A DNA stretch of 64,000 nucleotides from Oreohelix idahoensis (GCA_024509875.1 JAMPIV010004267.1:1-64000), one strand, 5' to 3'; counted from the stretch's first letter, positions 21,120 through 33,941 are shown. Numbers and translations are program-made. The notes: a model not told the origin generated them from the letters alone.

Positions 21120-21262
21120 TCTGAACAACACGACAACCTGAACAACACAACAATTTGAACAACACGACAACCTGAACAACACAACAATCTGAACACAACA
21201 ACCTGAACAACACAACAACATGAACAACACAACAACTTGAACAATACAACAACTTGAACAAT
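21120..21262 (+). repeat. Imperfect GAACAACACAACAA-type repeat
   Basis: About seven imperfect units of roughly 21 bases such as TGAACAACACGACAACC and TGAACAACACAACAA. The minus-strand open frame encoding CCVVQVVVLF is a product of this repeat. Confidence 0.85.
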
Positions 21263-21544
21263 AACTAAAATGTATAAACACTATCGAGAGGAATAATACA
21301 GTACAGTAAATGCAGCATACACAATCGAAAAAAATATCACACAAATAACAAGCTCCATGTATATGGTAAGTGGTTGAAAGGGCGTGCACCGAAGAAAAGT
21401 AGCAAATGCTGTTTTTTTAAAAGAGGAAAAACACTAGTTGTGATTGAAGTTATAGCAGAGATTATGTCGTGAAAAATACAGGTAGGGGACCATTGTAATG
21501 TACAGTTAAGGGGCTTATTTTGCCACAGCACTCCCCGTACCACA

Positions 21545-22000
21545 TGGCTTATGGGGGCATTATCTACTCCACTGTTGTGGATTGCCTCCCCTTAGCTCTG
21601 CAGTAGTGGTCCACCAGTGGCCAAAACTCAAGAGTAACTAATGTGGGTCTTCATAGGTGTCTACCTTCGCACAAGATTACTCTTGGCAGAGTTGTAGATA
21701 GAAGAAAAATGATGCTTGTATCCCAAGGGAGAAGTCAAGAACAATGCGTTGGGCAGAGCAAATGTTAACATATATGATCCGCCGCCTTTTATGAAGAATT
21801 AAGCAATCATTAATTTCAGCTCGTTTAAGCCCCCACCCTGATTTACTCAGTGGAATTCTTATTACTCTGGTATAGCTCTGTTTAGAGTGTATTTAGTAAA
21901 TTGACTGAGACAAATATGCAGTACATTAAAAATGATTAAATCGACGTTAAATTTGTATATTTACAAATAACAGATTAAATAATCAACTAAGTTTAACAGT
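21545..22000 (+). repeat. Dispersed repeat family A, copy 2 (longest)
   Basis: It shares with 28140-28570 the order TGCCTCCCC, GTGGTCCACCA, GGGTCTTCATAGGTGTC, CACAAGATTACTC, GGCAGAGTTGTAGATAGAAG, TTAGCTCG../AGCTCGTTTAAGCCCCC, ACTCAGT and a final AT-rich part. Its core also matches the copies at 8588 and 37322 in inverted orientation. No coding content is seen. Confidence 0.75.
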
Positions 22001-23729
22001 TTAAAAAAATGGAATAATCTTTAACAGAAAATACTCATCATGAAGGTCTCGCGTCTCTGGTCAAGATTAAAGGTGCAGCACGTTCCAAGTAAGATCAGGG
22101 AGCAATTGCAAAGCTGGTCCCGTGTCTCTAAGACCCTTTGATGATGGTGTCTAGCTCGACGTCAGTCCACTTCTACCCTCACTTTGTTCCAGAGATTAGT
22201 ACCCTCACTGGTACCATCAACTAGTATGGTAAAAGAATAGAAACGAATACCCACTGAGTATTGAGTTTCCCGACACATACTTATGTGTCCCCATCTTCCT
22301 ATTCCCCCATGCCATCTACCTCAGAATTTACCATCGATGAGAATTAAGTTTGATCCCTCAAGAGAAAACTTTCTCTACCTTTAAATTGAATAGCTTTATA
22401 TTTACTTTATATTCAAATGAAATGGTTAATAGTATAGATAGAAAATGTTTACATTTACCTATATACTGGTTGAAAAATGATCATAATATAGATTTAATAT
22501 CTTTTCATTTACACCTACACTGGTTGAAAAGCTTGAAACTTTCATTAATTTTAAAGTAAATATGATAACACCGACATTTACACTGGTTTGAAAATGTAAA
22601 TATAATTAGAATGTACATTATTTCTTTCATCTTTTCCTACCTGCTCCCTATGGAACTTGGGACTACCTATGCTTTTAGTTCTCTTTAAGAAACTAGCAAT
22701 AAAGTAGTCACCAGCCCTTGTGGTGGCGGTTCATTAAATCATCATTCTATATACTGAGGTTGCCAGCCTCAAATGACTTGAACATGAGCTAGCAATTTTC
22801 ACATATTAATATTCACAAGGCGATATATACATATTAGTTCACATGTTAGTAATGAAAAATATAGAATGTAAAATGCACAACTTACGCCAGTCTTGGCTCA
22901 CAGACTGTTTGCTCAGAGGAATAAAGGTACTGGAATAGGCCTCTTACACGTGTTCTTTGGGGTCGTTATTTTAACAATGAATTCCCACTTTGACTCTGTG
23001 CTTTAGATTCCTCAGATTCCCTGTGTCTATGTTAAATGGTAGAGTTTATTCTGGGCTCTGAAGTCCTCAAAATTGCCCAAACAGTGGTCCGGTTCCGATG
23101 TAAGAATCTTGATTCTATGCTCTGGCAAGGTCTGGTTGTCGTCTTGGCAAGCAATTCTCACAGTGAACTAGACTTGAAAAAAGCCAGGTTATATTGCCTG
23201 TCTTCCCCCGCATTTGTTTGTTACGATGCTAAGCAGAGCGCCAATCGTTTCAAACATGCGTGTTTAGGTGGGGTAATTTCAAAATTATTCCCGGCTGAAA
23301 TAATGTGCGTGATGCAAAAGGTCACCTCTCCAATATATGGCAATAAAACATCAGATTGCCGTCTCTGCAAATGCTACAATTACAGCTTACTTTCCTCGAG
23401 GTGTACAGGAAACGATTATGTCAGTCCTGTAATAGGGGTTATCTCCCCGTAGGGGCTATCACAATTTCAACGTATTACCATCTTAGCGAAGAATGCACCC
23501 TGGCCTTATCAGCGATTAAACATCTTCGTTACGCGTTTTAGTGTTAATCTGTAGTCTGATGTCGGCCACACCTGAGATTAACCAACATGGTTGTCGGTTA
23601 ATATTGCATCACCTGTCTACTCTCTCAGCAGGGATGGTCAGGTAAACAGACAAGACGAATTATTGCTGAGAGATGTGTAAGAATGTTTGAAAATACAAAA
23701 TGTCTGTTACATAGCAGAGAAAGAAAACG
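22001..23729. other. Unassigned sequence
   Basis: No gene recognised. 23036-23452 is an open frame of 138 codons without recognisable features. At 22385-22600 the phrase ACACTGGTTGAAAA or ACTGGTTTGAAAA recurs three times in AT-rich sequence. Confidence 0.5.
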
Positions 23730-24218
23730 GTGCCTACTGCTAAAAAGCATGTAATTAAGTCAGTACAACAAATGTCACTGATTAATGCCGTAGTGGAGAA
23801 GAGATCGAGAAAAGGTCGCCCCAATACATCCTGTGACAGTCACTACATGTTATTATCGTTCACATATGTTACTTTGTTCATTCTCTTATCTATTGTTCTT
23901 TTAAGGAATCGATGCTTTGATGCCATGCTGGAGAGGGTGTCTTACATCAACGGCGATGGACATGCTGAAACCCCAAAAATTCTGGTTCTAGACGCAGGCC
24001 TCAGAGATGGTCAAGTTCCGCTATGTCTCAGACAGTTCGAATGTTTCAAGCTAGAAGATATTGGAGGTCTGGGCAACGTCGTCTTGGATCACGGTGGTGG
24101 AGATGAAGGCGACCAACTGTCTTTTATTGACATAATAAACAATGTCTTCCATGGAGATGTTGATGCTGTATTGAAACTTTTTTGCTTTATAACTGGACAA
24201 GAATGGCCTTGCCCTTGA
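23730..24218 (+). CDS. Unrecognised open frame, 162 codons
   Basis: I do not recognise this. The predicted peptide has a Lys/Arg-rich start, a hydrophobic segment at about residues 42-60 (LLSFTYVTLFILLSIVLL) and an acidic, Gly/Asp-rich C-terminal half (GGGDEGDQ near residue 130). The base composition of 23930-24170 is richer in GC than its surroundings. It could be a fragment of a host exon, an old element or chance; no splice sites or homologous copy support one choice. The gene call is weak. Confidence 0.2.
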   Translation: MPTAKKHVIKSVQQMSLINAVVEKRSRKGRPNTSCDSHYMLLSFTYVTLFILLSIVLLRNRCFDAMLERVSYINGDGHAETPKILVLDAGLRDGQVPLCLRQFECFKLEDIGGLGNVVLDHGGGDEGDQLSFIDIINNVFHGDVDAVLKLFCFITGQEWPCP

Positions 24219-24721
24219 AATGGTTTTTTATCTCAAGTGGACAAAAGGATTCTGCCCCTAAAAAATTTAAATTATTATTAACCAACAAAATGCCATTTCC
24301 TACCATGGCTTCCTTCATATGTAAGCAGCAGTCGCACCCATCGACAGGGGGTGACCAGCAAGGCAATTTTTCTCGGGCCTTACCACCCAGGGGGGGAGGG
24401 GGGGTGTCTAACCTCAACCAGAAATGCATGATAAACGCCCTTTTCTTAACCTCTCTTCCAAAACAATGAGAAGACATCTCAATGTGACATGGCCCAGGCC
24501 TCATTTAAGATTATCTGAGGGCCTGTCAACAGTTATCCTAGCCATTACAATGTTTGCTATCATAATATAATGCCATTGGCCCGGGCTCTTACTGATAAGA
24601 TTTGAGTGACATTCCTGGGGTATGTCATGTTTTTCTGTGACAGACAACATTAATGACATTTGAATGTCTTCATTTTTAGTTCTTTGTGTTTTCAAGTCGG
24701 TAAGGTCCAGTAGCATTTACT

Positions 24722-24900
24722 GCTGTAGGGGAGTGGAGTGATAGAGACTTCACCATACTAGGTCCAGCATCGAGAGGTGGGGTAACACGTTCCTCTCCTC
24801 ACTGCCTTTTCCTTCCCTAACTCAAAATCAAAGTCATGTATCCATTTACAGCTGGGTAATGTGACATAGAAAAATATATGATTACTGCTCCTCAAGGCAG
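24722..24900 (+). repeat. Dispersed repeat family B, copy 2
   Basis: It parallels 8755-8960 in order and orientation, with the shared CATTTACAGCTGGGTAATG end. Individual blocks are diverged. Confidence 0.55.
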
Positions 24901-24917
24901 TTCGTACAAGTCGAGTA

Positions 24918-25045
24918 GTATGAAGTTGTGTATGAGGTTGTGTATGAGGTTATGTATGAGGTTGTGTATGAGGTTGTGTATGAGGTTATGTATGAGGTTA
25001 TGTATGAGGTTGTTATGAGGTTGTGTATGAGGCTGTGTATGAGGC
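24918..25045 (+). repeat. 12-bp tandem repeat, about 10-11 copies
   Basis: The unit is GTGTATGAGGTT, with variants GTTATGTATGAGG; one copy lacks three bases. Confidence 0.95.
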
Positions 25046-25116
25046 AGGTGACGTCATCATGTCAAAGAAAGTGCTACAGAAACCACCGTTGCAAGAACAT
25101 ATGAATTCTTTGTGCA

Positions 25117-25993
25117 AGAGATTTACCAACATTCTCGCTGTCTGTGCCACATCTTTGTATGGTGATGAGAGAGATTTACCAACATTCTCGCTGTCTGTGC
25201 CACATCTTTGTATGGTGATGACAGAGATGTACAACATTCTCGCTGTCTGTGCCACATCTTTGTATGGTGATGAGAGAGATTTACCAACATTCTCACTGTC
25301 TGTGCCACATTTTTGTATGGTGATGAGAGAGATTTACCAACATTCTCGCTGTCTGTGCCACATCTTTGTATGGTGATGAGAGATTTACCAACACTCTCAC
25401 TGTCTGCGCTACATCTTTGTATGGTGATGAGAGAGATTTACCAACACTCTCACTGTCTGCGCTACATCTTTGTATGGTGATGAGAGAGATTTACCAACAC
25501 TCTCACTGTCTGCGCTACATCTTTGTATGGTGATGAGAGAGATTTACCAACACTCTCACTGTCTGCGCTACATCTTTGTATGGTGATGAGAGAGATTTAC
25601 CAACACTCTCACTGTCTGCGCTACATCTTTGTATGGTGATGAGAGAGATTTACCAACACTCTCACTGTCTGCGCTACATCTTTGTATGGTGATGAGAGAG
25701 ATTTACCAACATTCTCACTGTCTGCGCTACATCTTTGTATGGTGATGAGAGAGATTTACCAACACTCTCACTGTCTGCGCCACATCTTTGTATGGTGATG
25801 AGAGAGATTTACCAACACTCTCACTGTCTGCGCTACATCTTTGTATGGTGATGAGAGAGATTTACCAACACTCCCACTGTCTGCGCTACATCTTTGTATG
25901 GTGATGAGAGAGATTTACCAACACTCTCACTGTCTGCGCTACATCTTTGTATGGTGATGACAGAGATATACAACACTCACGCTATCTGCGTTA
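25117..25993 (+). repeat. 53-bp tandem repeat, about 16 copies
   Basis: The unit is AGAGATTTACCAACACTCTC, ACTGTCTGCGCTACATCTTT, GTATGGTGATGAG. The first five copies have ATTCTCGCTGTCTGTGCCAC; later ones are homogenised to ACTCTCACTGTCTGCGCTAC. Copies with GACAGAGATGTAC or GACAGAGATATAC occur near both ends. Open frames across it (both strands) are products of the repeat. Confidence 0.96.
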
Positions 25994-26183
25994 CCTCTTC
26001 GCGTTATTTTCATGTACAATGTTGGCGTCTTTCTGGTATCGATTTTGTTGATATTATTAACTTAATATTTACTTACGCTCGACCTTCTTCTTCCTCTTCA
26101 AGTACCATGCCTGGTAGCGTCGGTAATCTTGTCTCTCTAACCTTCCTGTCTATGGTACTGTTGATCAACTCTCTTGTTGACTT

Positions 26184-26385
26184 CATTACATGCCATGATG
26201 TCAAACTGTCCAGAATATTCTCTCTTTATCATCATCTTTCTCTTGTTTCCTTCTATCTTTCTTGTTGTCACGATATACTCCAGTTTCCTTCTCTCTCATT
26301 ACATGCCATGATGTCAAACGGTCCAGAATATTCTCTGTCATTACATGCCATGATGTCAAACGGTCCAGAATATTCTCTGTCATTA
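26184..26385 (+). repeat. 42-bp repeat, two tandem copies plus one upstream
   Basis: CATTACATGCCATGATGTCA, AACGGTCCAGAATATTCTCT, GT starts at 26297 and 26339; a copy with ACTGTCC lies at 26184, separated by a CT-rich spacer. Confidence 0.92.
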
Positions 26386-27547
26386 CATACCTAAAGAAAA
26401 TGTATTGCTTGCTTCTAACATCAGGAATACGCATCCTTTGGACGTTGGCGTACGCGAGACATCGGTTTTCTTATTGTCGGGTTCACTGTATATAATATTG
26501 AAGATGTAAGTACAATTACCAGTTGTAAACATTATTTGTTTTCATGCGCAAGAACCACCAAATGTAGCACATTCAGGACACTTCTTTTCGTTATCTGAGT
26601 AAGCGGTTCTCAGAATTGTACAATTAATAACCACCAATAAAGTAGATTTAGCGATAGATCACAGGGGAATATTTGTTAGATTTATAAGTGACGGGATGGA
26701 GATACATTTTTTAACAATTGATATTTCTATTAACCTTTCCTGCAGGCATTTAAAATTGCGGCAACCCTAGATTAAAGGTTTTTTTTAATGCGTTTCCAGT
26801 GAGAACCCACGAGCTAACAGTACTAACATTCACTTCATTCCTCAGTTGTAAAAGATAGGAAAGCCATATTTTCTTTCACGTGAATTTGTCATTCGGTAAA
26901 CTATCATTTAGATCGAATTTTCTTCTATCGCTCTGTTAATGGCAATGCAGATATCAAATCGTGAGGCAGCGATAAAAGTTACATATAGATTGCACTTATT
27001 CCAAATGCTCTGAAACCTGAAAATAAACATGATTTTATAAAAATAGGACTTTAGACACCATGGCGTTTCTAAAGTACATCTGCACAAATCCTGGGTTTCC
27101 TACCGCTGGATAGCTGATCGCTGTAAACGGTCTGAGAATCATTTATTTAAATTGTGGTTTGACTTTTCTCATTTATGTATAGCTTATTTATTATATACCT
27201 ATTTAATATTTATATTTGTTCGCATAAAATTGAAGTTCAAATAGCTTTCATCTTTAAAATGTTATATTTGGTAATAAAAATGTTGTCTAATACCACCCTT
27301 TATGTCCAACCAGTACCTGTTAATTACCTTTATTTATTTTATTGACTTATTTATGGAGAAAACAACAATTTTGATTTACTGAAAAATGCCACCTATCTGA
27401 ATATGAAGAATTGGCATGTCGCTGAATAGAGTTTCTTTGCTTGCCAAGATATTAATCATGTGTACATGAAATCATCAACTGTGTACAGATGAATGTAATT
27501 ATGATCAATTTTTGGAGAATGACTTTGAGTTTCATCATTTCATCGAA
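26386..27547. other. AT-rich non-coding stretch
   Basis: No gene, tandem repeat or recognised element is seen. Confidence 0.5.
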
Positions 27548-27762
27548 CGACCCTGCTGTGTTGAACGTGTGTATTGTTGTATACAGCCACCGACCCTGCT
27601 GTGTTGAACGTGTGTATTGTTGTATACAGCCACCGACCCTGCTGTGTTGAACGTGTGTATTGTTGTATACAGCCACCGACCCTGCTGTGTTGAACGTGTG
27701 TATTGTTGTATACAGCCACCGACCCTGCTGTGTTGAACGTGTGTATTGTTGTATACAGCCAC
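27548..27762 (+). repeat. 43-bp tandem repeat, 5 copies, essentially identical
   Basis: The unit is CGACCCTGCTGTGTTGAACG, TGTGTATTGTTGTATACAGC, CAC. All five copies look identical, so the array is recent. Minus-strand open frames with NNTHVQHSRVGGCIQQYTRS are products of the repeat. Confidence 0.97.
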
Positions 27763-28139
27763 CGTTGAGTTTAGCGGGTATGTTGTTACACTTTGTTACA
27801 AAGTGTTTCCATAAAAGTCAAACATGAATGATTATTCTACACACCCAGTACAGCAGGTAGGGGTGCAATATGACAATCACAACGCATGGTAGGACGGCAA
27901 TATGACAATCACAACGCCAAAAACAGAAGAATGGATACCAGCAAGAATCTAAGTACAATCACATAAATCAGAGAGTTCAAGTAACTAAGAGCTATGTTCA
28001 CAAAGAGAATGGTAAAAAATATAAAGAAATAGAAACAAGTTGACAAGAGGCTAAAGCAGTGGCTTACCTTACTCAGGTACCCACTTAGGGTCCATGAAGA
28101 TAAAGCGACAGCTGATAAATGGCATATGCATAAGTGATG

Positions 28140-28570
28140 AGAGATGAGGTTGTCACGTGATTGCCTTCCCCTGCTCTACAGTGATGGTCCAACAATAGCT
28201 CAAATTTAGAGTATACAATGAGGGTCTTTAAAGGTATCTACCTTTGCTCATGATTACGCATGGCAGAGTTGTGAATAGAAGCATGGTGCTTCTATTTTAG
28301 GGAGTCTTCATATGATATTTCATAAATCAAGCATAACGCTGAATTTATCAATGCAGTCGCGAGCTTTGTATCTGCCCGCCCCTTCTATGAAGAGAAAGAT
28401 ATATTAGCTCGTTCTTAGCCCCCAACTGAATTATTCAGTAAAATATTACTTTAGTAGCTTTGTTGTATTTATATTTATAACTGATTCATACCTTTGCACT
28501 TCTCTCTGTAATAATTAAATCAACTATAAATTTGTAAATACATATAACAAATTTAATAATAAACTATTGT
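28140..28570 (+). repeat. Dispersed repeat family A, copy 3
   Basis: Parallel to 21545-22000, from CCTTCCCCTGCTCTACAGTG to the AT-rich end; individual phrases include GGCAGAGTTGTGAATAGAAG and TTAGCTCGTTCTTAGCCCCC. Confidence 0.75.
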
Positions 28571-28946
28571 TTAATATGAGTATATAATAAGTGATGATAG
28601 TGAATTGAACCACTGAGTTGTTCTTCACTGAAAGTAGTTCAGGTGGTGGTTGGTATGGTTGGTAAGTTATTTTTCTTTGGCCAGATTAAAATTACTCAAC
28701 TGGCCAGATGTTGAAATGGTTTGCTGACTGCTTAGTAATCGTCGACTTCTGTGGTGAGGGCACGTCCGAGGCGTTTTTGCAGGGGTATCGCAAGTTGATA
28801 TTGGTGCAACTACAACAGTAGTTGTTGCTGGAGATGGCCTATAAAGTGTTACTAAGAAGGCCTCCAGAAATTGGCTCGTTAATAAAGACAGAGACATATT
28901 CGAGATAAGGACAAGAAGAAGAGAATGCGAATGCTTTCCACTAGAT

Positions 28947-29503
28947 CAGCGGTTCCCAACCTGTGGTACACGTACCCCTGGAGGTACGTGACAGGACGTT
29001 CAGGGGGTACGTGAAAAAAATTGAGTAATGGCGGAAAAAATATACATATGTCAACTTGAACACTTGAAAGGGCTAATATCATTTTTCGAGAAGTACTTTC
29101 CGAAACCTGGAAAAGAGAACTACTGGATTGTAAATCCCTTTGAAGAAGAATATTTCCAAGCAGCCACATTATCAATCAACCAAAAAGAGAAGTTGATTGA
29201 ACTTTCGACTGATACTACTTTAATAACTGAATTCAAAGGAACATTCCTTATTAACTTCTGGGGAGACATCAGCAGAGAATATGAACAGCTGATCGACAAG
29301 GCGCTTAAGTTTCTGTTGCCATTTACAAATACTGAGCTGGCGGAGAGGGCTTTCTCTTCTTATACCTTTATAAAAAATAAATACCGTAGTAAACTGAATG
29401 CAGGTCCAGAATTGAGATTGTTTCTTACATCACTTGAACCTGATTTCAAAAAACTATGTGCCTCAAAACAAGCTCAAGGATCGCACTGAACATTTGTCAT
29501 GTT
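28947..29503 (+). mobile_element. hAT transposon remnant, internally deleted
   Basis: It opens with CAGCGGTTCCCAACCTGTGG, a typical hAT terminal repeat, followed by the inverted repeat CACGTACC..GGTACGTG (about 28968-28989). The TIR is followed within 85 bases by the last part of the transposase. CACTAGAT occurs immediately before the TIR (28939-28946) and again at 29504-29511, the size of a hAT target duplication. However, no matching 3' TIR precedes the second copy, so the 3' boundary is uncertain. Confidence 0.7.
29028..29489 (+). pseudogene. hAT transposase C-terminus (ZBED5/FAM200/SCAND3-like)
   Basis: A 153-codon open frame. Its second half carries the hAT C-terminal dimerisation region: ALKFLLPFTNTELAERAF (about residues 92-109), FIKNKYRSKLN, LRLFLTSLEPDFKKLC and a KQAQGSH end. 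These match the C-termini of domesticated and mobile hAT proteins of the ZBED5/FAM200 type. The BED zinc finger and most of the RNase H-like catalytic core are missing, so it cannot be a working transposase, though the remaining frame is open from ATG to stop. ATG 29028 is only the first available start. Confidence 0.88.
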
Positions 29504-29511
29504 CACTAGAT

Positions 29512-32500
29512 GATAGTGTGTTCTAGTAAATTATGGAAAGTGTTCTATTTCCCCACGACCTGTCCTCAGATCCCGTAAAGAAAGAAAGAACCCCCAATCT
29601 CATCTAAATGTAGAATTTTACCTATATGTAAATATTTAACACCGACAGCACAAGTGATACATTAACGAACTATATAATGATCAAACAGTTATTATGTTTA
29701 TTAATTAAATATCTACACATAAAATGTTAGTAGAGAAAATAAAAAGACAATTCACACTCACACACACACACACACACACAAAGTTGAGATATAAATAATG
29801 TAGTTAGTTAACTATGAGAATGAAACTATGTGAAGAGTGACGTAATGATGTGATATATTGGGTGTTACCACACTAATGTCCAATCTACACTGTCTATGTG
29901 TCTCTTAAGGCTCCTCCACTGTAAGATGATAAACGGGTATATATTGATTGTCCAATTTAGGTGGATGGTATGTTGTGTGGGTTATCTCCAAGATGAGGAC
30001 GTACTGATGAAAATTGATGTTGTAATGAGAACTTTGACGATGCACAGTCCTTCAATGTTAGGCAATATCTCTGCAGCGTTGACAAGCCGTTGACAGTTTC
30101 CTTAGGAACATATCTGCTGTCTAATCTCTGAAAGGCACTGTCTAGACTGGAGATCTTCACGACATGATCTTGGTATGTAGACTCATCTACTTGAGTATGT
30201 ACTCTTGATTCATAACATATGCGTTGGAGCGATTTGAACTTGCTATAATTATGAGAATCCGCTTGGCAGTATGTACTCTTGACTCAGAGAATACGCTATT
30301 GAGTGAGTTGAACTTGAAGTAAGTATGAGAATCAACTTCTGAGTACGTGATAAAAGGTGAATAAAATGCTGCGCGATCCCAGTGTAAAACGTGGGCGAGA
30401 AATCTTCCTTCTTAACTGAGGAAGTGAAGGATGTCCTAAATTGCGAATTCTGCTATCCACACGAAGACTTTGCTAATTTCTTTCTGAGTAGACGCCAAAC
30501 ACATAAGGTGTAGACTCAAACTTCTGTTGGACGCACTAAAGACACAATGTGGCTTCGTACGTTTCACCTCTAATATCAATGGTTGACTTTCTTTTATAAT
30601 ACTCCTCACTACTGATCTCTATGAGTTTAATTCTCTAGTAATTATATATGGCATGAGACGCACATAAGAAGTGTTACATATATTGCGCATGAGAGTGTGT
30701 AACAAGTTAGATGAAGGTGAAGTATGGACTATTAACTCCTGTCATCTTAGAGGAAAATCTTTTGATTTAATTAATCATTTATGAGAAGGATTAATTGAAA
30801 AACTGTCTTCCGCACATTTAGCTATGATGCTAAGTGCAAAAGTAAATCTTAACTTAAAGACTAAGGAAAATTATTAATAGTTTTTAAAAAGATCTACTAA
30901 CCTCCTTTTCCCTTTCGCAAACTCCTTTAAGAACACAATACACCACATATATGAATTACTTATCCACACTGAATTAATAGAAGGCTATACTTTTGGGGAA
31001 AGTCTTCTGCGCCACACTGATGGTAATTTCGTGCTGACCACAGATATGCTTATCGATACATTATATTCCTGAATCGCCCATATGTTTCTAAGTCTTGCTT
31101 GTCACGTGAAACTCCACCTCTAAACCAATCGCTAGGCCTTCATATTATGAAATTTTGCATGTACATCTTTCACGCCCTGTCAGCGACTGTCCTTGGCCAA
31201 GAGGGTTGGGGTTTTTGCCATCAACTTAAGTTCCGTGCTATGGGTTCGTTTGCGTGACAACCTTGTGTTTTCGGATTGGCCGGTTAATAAAAAGTTCACA
31301 CTCCTTCACCTGTCACACATACTGCAATCCATTGTCGCTTTAAGTGTTTTTCCTTTTTTATTTCTTGCATGCGACGAGCCTTTATTGCTTTAATATCTCG
31401 ATTTATTATGCCGTTCTCTGTTTTCCCATCTGGCAACAATCATTCATGTGTACGTCCCTAGTCCATTGTCGCCCGCGTCCATTGTCGCGCAGACTATTGT
31501 ATTTTGAGGCAGTGACCGTCGTTTGTTTAAGCAGCGGCTTAGCCATGAAAAGACTACTATATTGTGTCAGCCGGGCGTCTTCTAAAATAATCAATTTCCC
31601 AATGTGGCATGTCTGACGATATTTACATGGGGACTTAGGTATCAAAGAGTTTCTTCTACGCCCATGTGGTTTTCACAAGCTAATAATGAAGCTAGGTGTG
31701 TTCCGCAAGGTGGGAACATGAATCAAAGGAGTGTGAAGTTAGATACAAGTCGTGGTCAAGAAAGATTACGTTAACCACGATGACAGAGTAAAAATTTGGG
31801 AGAAAATGAAATAAGAAAAATGTGAAAGATGTCGGAAAAGAAAGAGAGTGATAAAGATAGACCTACTATACGACAAGAGGTAACTTCTCTGAACGTCAAG
31901 GCAAGAATATTCTCAACCCGTCAAAGGAGTAGACAACAAGCTCATGATCCACTAACACACATCAAGCTGGTATCACACACACTGGTATCTCCAACTTACA
32001 CCACAAACTGGTATCACCAACTTGTACAACAAACTGATATCTCCAGCTTGTACTATAACCTTTAGAATAACCAAATGTCTTTGCTGAGTATTGGTTTCCG
32101 GACACTATTCGGGCGTCTTCCCGCTGTCACTTCCACCGCCCCTTTTTTCTCAGTAAATTTATTCCCCATGAACATAGATCATAAATCCGGTGGATTGGAT
32201 CATCGTTGCTGTACTTTTGACGAGAAACTCTGACTGGACAGCGGAAATGACTTTTGCTTGGTTTACACATGTTTAAATATACACACACACTTATTAAAAT
32301 CTTAATATAATAAATATGTACACCATGATCTCATCATCATCCACTCCATACTCCACTTGAAGCCTGGAACTTTTTTTTGCATTTTGGTCTCTGTGAGAGA
32401 ACCTGCTTGAAGCAGTCGCATATGTTGAGGTTGCCAGCCTCTTATGAACCTGTACAACCACCAGCGAGTTAAACATATCGAATACAAAATATAGAATGAT

Positions 32501-32921
32501 AAGATGTACAACACCCCGTATCGGGTTATAATTTACAGACTCTGACACAGTAAGAATAATGTCGGGCCACGGGTTATGAACGTCTAGCCAGGGTATTAAT
32601 ATTCTTTTCTAATCCCACTATTATCTTGTATATAGGTTCCGAGAACTGTGTGGTTTCCAGCATTATAAGGTCGAGATTTCTTGCTGGTTAATTTCAGATG
32701 ATCCTCTTTATGGAAATCCTACTTGTCTTCGGTCCTTTCTTGTCTGAAAGTGTCGCCTTGATTCAGTGGAACACAGTCCTGGAGTCTTAATTTGTGGTAC
32801 AATATAAAGGACTTCTCGCCCACGCTCTCGCTGCTTTCTATGCTGTGGAAGTCGCCAATCAAATGTAGTATAGTTTAATATATTTTATCTTGACCAAGCA
32901 GATTTAAATGTTTGACTTTGG
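29512..32921. other. Unassigned non-coding sequence
   Basis: About 3.4 kb without a recognised gene. A (CA)n run lies at 29753-29781. A related phrase pair, GTATGTACTCTTGATTCA and GTATGTACTCTTGACTCA, occurs at about 30196 and 30270 with similar following text, an old local duplication. ACTGGTATCTCCAACTTAC-type phrases repeat irregularly at 31960-32060. Confidence 0.5.
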
Positions 32922-32924
32922 TAT

Positions 32925-33001
<77 letters not shown>
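32922..33001. repeat. (TA)n microsatellite
   Basis: A nearly pure TA run with one phase change near 32936. Confidence 0.96.
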
Positions 33002-33003
<2 letters not shown>

Positions 33004-33439
33004 TCTCCTCTTTCCCCTCCCCCTCCCCCACTTCTCATGACATTCCACATGACACAGGTAATTTCAAACTCCTCTCATATGAGGTAATAACGCTACTGCT
33101 GTTTAGGTGACTCGTGTCTGTAATTCATAACTAACCCTCAGTTTAATGTGTTATCAGAAATGCTAACAAACAGGAGTCCACCCGCGGTAATGTTGATACG
33201 AGAAGTATGGGTGCTAAGCTTGGTGTTAGCGAGAGACGTTCACGCTGTGTTTGCTTTATACAGATAAGGCAGATTTATGTGTCTGCTCCCAGGTGGGTTT
33301 CTTAACGTTATCTCTACCAAGGATAGATCATGCGAAAATAACAACGGTGAAACCTGAGTCATGTGTACCAATATGAGGAAAAATGTGGGTCAGGAAGAAA
33401 TAAATGGAAGGCACAATATAGAGAAAAAGACATTTAAAA

Positions 33440-33740
33440 CACGATAAAATGAAGAGCACGGTCATTTCGTGAAAGAGATGTCAGAGAAATGTTGCACTTG
33501 TGGTCATACCAAATACATTGAGAAACGAAGATATTAGGAAGTTGATGGAACAATATTTACTCAGTCAATTTCTACAGTAGTTAAAAGATATTGTTGTTGG
33601 ACACGGAGGGGACCAAGAGGTAGATGGACAGACAAATTTACAGGAATCCTACAACATTATGGACTCAAGCAGACGATACGACACATGATTCAAAAACGAA
33701 AGCTTCAACTTCTCACGACGATTCACTGCAAGTAAAGTAA
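33440..33740 (+). pseudogene. Possible LINE C-terminal remnant
   Basis: One plus frame gives TRRGPRGRWTDKFTGILQHY (about 33602-33662), resembling the RGRPRGRW.D..G section of LINE C-termini, but the rest is too decayed to confirm. Confidence 0.3.
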
Positions 33741-33912
33741 GATGGAACACCATTATGTGCCAACTACAAGCAGATACAGAGAAAATTACTACCGTCAGAT
33801 TGTAACCTAATCAGCGAATATCAAAAACATTCAGCAACAAAAACATCTGGCTATTGAGTAAGATAATGCAGGATAGGATGGTGAATAAAGAACGTTAAAG
33901 ACCTGCTGAGAA

Positions 33913-33941
33913 AACAACAACAACAACAACAACAACAACAA
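33913..33941 (+). repeat. (AAC)n microsatellite
   Basis: About nine AAC/ACA trinucleotides. Confidence 0.93.

Noticed and set aside
20962..21389. Cysteine-rich minus-strand proteins with CCVVQVVVLF repeats
   Set aside because: They are translations of the imperfect GAACAACACAACAA repeat.
24918..25993. Homology between the 53-bp array here and the 53-bp LINE-derived array at 10041-10670
   Set aside because: Only the period is the same; the sequences are unrelated.
25023..26434. Open frames on both strands across the 53-bp and 42-bp arrays
   Set aside because: They are explained by repeat periodicity; frames on opposite strands are equally open.
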